Source of the DNA: Alphaproteobacteria bacterium
GTDB taxonomy: Bacteria; Pseudomonadota; Alphaproteobacteria; Rhizobiales; NORP267
Reading direction: 5' to 3'
NCBI GenBank assembly: GCA_028599125.1
Contig: JAQRMX010000027.1
Location: forward strand, 1-33,542
DNA length: 33,542 nucleotides
Of this stretch, positions 32,123-33,542 are shown piece by piece; position 1 is the stretch's first letter, and each line of letters begins with the position of its first letter. Under the pieces are notes generated by a model. It had not been told where the DNA came from and ran no database searches. It was given only the letters and a program-made list of their open reading frames with translations. The position numbers and the translations under genes are program-made.

Positions 32123-32154
32123 CTTTTTGCACTTTGTCCTTTTTGCAATTTGTC
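32123..32154. repeat. 16-nt tandem duplication with one mismatch
   Basis: ctttttgcactttgtc (32123-32138) and ctttttgcaatttgtc (32139-32154), in the leader of the repeat-protein gene. Confidence 0.95.
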
Positions 32155-32176
32155 TTTGCAATAAGGAAATTAAGAA

Positions 32177-33542
32177 ATGGAACACATTTGGGAGATAAAA
32201 AGAATGTTTTTTAGACATGAAGTCTTTTTTAGACATGAAGTCATGGTTAACTTTAAAAAATCTCAGAATCGGAATCAAATTAAAGAAAAGGAGAACACTG
32301 CTTCAGCAGTCACTTCTTCTAAGGCTTCCGCTCAATTATCTCTTCGCGGACGTTTTCTTTTAGCATGCGGTGCTACCTCTTTTATAGCCATGAGTATGTT
32401 TTCGCCATTTTCGTCTCCCGCTCTTGCTGCATTTTCAGGTGAGCAGGAGGAAAAGTTAGGAAAGTTTATAAATGAATTAACAGACGATCAGATCAATTTA
32501 CTGAGAGAATATGCAAAAAGTTCTGACCTAAATTTAGAATTCGTTAATTCATTGACTGAGGATCAAAGAAATGCTCTGAAGGCATTTGCAGGGCTCAACC
32601 CTACTCAAAGAACTGCTCTGAAGGAATTTGCAGGGCTCAACCTTGCTCAAAGAACTGTTCTGAAGGGATTTTCACTTCTGAGCCCTGGTAAAATCGCTAG
32701 TCTGAACACACTTTCAGGGCTCAGAAGTGAACAAATCACTAATCTGGGGCTACTTGCAAATTACAATTTTAATCAGAATCAGGTCTCTAATCTGGGCACA
32801 CTTTCAGCACTCAGCTCTGATCAAGTCGTTAGTCTGAAGACACTTTCAGGTCTCGTTCTCAACCCTGGTCAAATCTCGAATCTGCAAGCACTTTCAGGGC
32901 TCAGCTCTGATCAAGTCGTTAGTCTGAAGACACTTTCAGGGCTCAATGTCGACTCTGAGGGTGTCACGAGGCTGAATGCACTTTCAGGGCTCAGCTCTGA
33001 TCAAGTCGTTAGTCTGGGGCTACTTGCAAATTACAATTTTAATCCGGATCAGGTCTCTAATCTGGGCAAACTTTCAGAACTCAGCTCTGATCAAGTCGCT
33101 AGTCTGAACACACTTTCAGGGCTCAGCTCTGATCAAGTCGCTAGTCTGAACACACTTTCATGGCTCGTTCTCGACCCTGGTCAAATCTCGAATCTGCAAG
33201 CACTTTCAAATCTCTCTCTCAACCATGGTCAAATCACTAGACTGAAGAAGTTCTCACTACTCAACAATCAGAAGATCTCGAATCTGCAAGCACTTTCAAG
33301 TCTCGTTCTCAACCCTGGTCAAATCATTAATCTGGGCACACTTTCAGCACTCAGCACTGATCAAATCACTAACCTGAAGACACTTTCAGGGCTCAATGTC
33401 GACTCTGAGGGTGTCACGAGGCTGAATGCACTTTCAGGGCTCAGCTCTGATCAAGTCGTTAGTCTGAAGACACTTTCAGGGCTCAATGTCGACTCTGAGG
33501 GTGTCACGAGGCTGAATGCACTTTCAGGGCTCAGCTCTGATC
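32177..33542 (+). CDS. Exported tandem-repeat protein, 3' truncated by the window edge
   Basis: ATG 32177 with AAGGAA upstream opens a frame with no stop to 33542 (about 455 codons). Translation: MEHIWEIKRMFFRHEVFFRHEVMVNFKK...RGRFLLACGATSFIAMSMFSPFSSPALA/AFSG... followed by repeats such as LSGLSSDQVVSLKT and LSGLNVDSEGVTRLNA. Missing from the ORF track because it lacks an in-window stop. ATG 32243 is an alternative start. Confidence 0.88.
   Translation, partial: MEHIWEIKRMFFRHEVFFRHEVMVNFKKSQNRNQIKEKENTASAVTSSKASAQLSLRGRFLLACGATSFIAMSMFSPFSSPALAAFSGEQEEKLGKFINELTDDQINLLREYAKSSDLNLEFVNSLTEDQRNALKAFAGLNPTQRTALKEFAGLNLAQRTVLKGFSLLSPGKIASLNTLSGLRSEQITNLGLLANYNFNQNQVSNLGTLSALSSDQVVSLKTLSGLVLNPGQISNLQALSGLSSDQVVSLKTLSGLNVDSEGVTRLNALSGLSSDQVVSLGLLANYNFNPDQVSNLGKLSELSSDQVASLNTLSGLSSDQVASLNTLSWLVLDPGQISNLQALSNLSLNHGQITRLKKFSLLNNQKISNLQALSSLVLNPGQIINLGTLSALSTDQITNLKTLSGLNVDSEGVTRLNALSGLSSDQVVSLKTLSGLNVDSEGVTRLNALSGLSSD
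32207..32242. repeat. Exact 18-nt tandem duplication, in-frame
   Basis: ttttttagacatgaagtc at 32207-32224 and 32225-32242, encoding FFRHEV FFRHEV. Confidence 0.95.
32500..33542 (+). repeat. In-frame coding tandem repeats of 42 and 48 nt (14/16 aa), including an exact 90-nt superunit
   Basis: aagacactttcagggctcaatgtcgactctgagggtgtcacgaggctgaatgcactttcagggctcagctctgatcaagtcgttagtctg at 33377-33466 recurs from 33467 to the window end and, nearly whole, around 32926-33015. Confidence 0.93.

Noticed and set aside
32500-33542. CRISPR-like array of direct repeats
   Set aside because: Units are contiguous, in-frame coding repeats without unique spacers, and the frame stays open throughout.
32500-33542. 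TALE-like DNA-binding repeats (LSSDQVV resembles LTPDQVV)
   Set aside because: Unit length is 14/16 aa rather than 33-35, there is no RVD-like hypervariable pair, and an N-terminal export signal is present; the likeness is superficial.
1-33542. Transposases, integrases, prophage or toxin-antitoxin genes
   Set aside because: No recognisable DDE, integrase, phage structural or toxin-antitoxin motifs in any ORF, and no terminal inverted repeats flanking a cargo region.

Overview
The window looks chromosomal and alphaproteobacterial, most like Acetobacteraceae by protein family and gene order. It is AT-leaning, with unusually long non-coding gaps. From left to right I can support: pdxJ; miaA; an hflK-hflC-HtrA/DegP-like operon; rplM-rpsI; a membrane-anchored Mur ligase plus alpha/beta-hydrolase operon divergent from an atypical D-Ala-D-Ala-ligase-like gene; a MetY-like Cys/Met-metabolism protein; ctaA/COX15; a DUF2842 protein; tRNA-Pro(GGG); merR-ihfA-fabH-plsX; bamE; a frameshifted nusB; ribH, ribB, ribE and ribD; glyA; a DUF6898 protein; hemA; and an LdtR-like MarR regulator. 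At the right edge there is a large open reading frame, absent from the supplied ORF track because it has no stop in the window. It encodes an exported protein made of near-identical 14/16-residue repeats. The observations most worth following up are: (1) this truncated repeat protein and its leader; (2) a MetY homolog whose PLP lysine is replaced by His; (3) an HtrA homolog that has lost the catalytic His and Asp; (4) nusB split at a T7 slippery tract; (5) the Mur ligase/hydrolase/Ddl-like cluster; (6) recurrent exact 15-22 nt tandem duplications in non-coding DNA. All family assignments come from reading motifs by eye; no database search was run.
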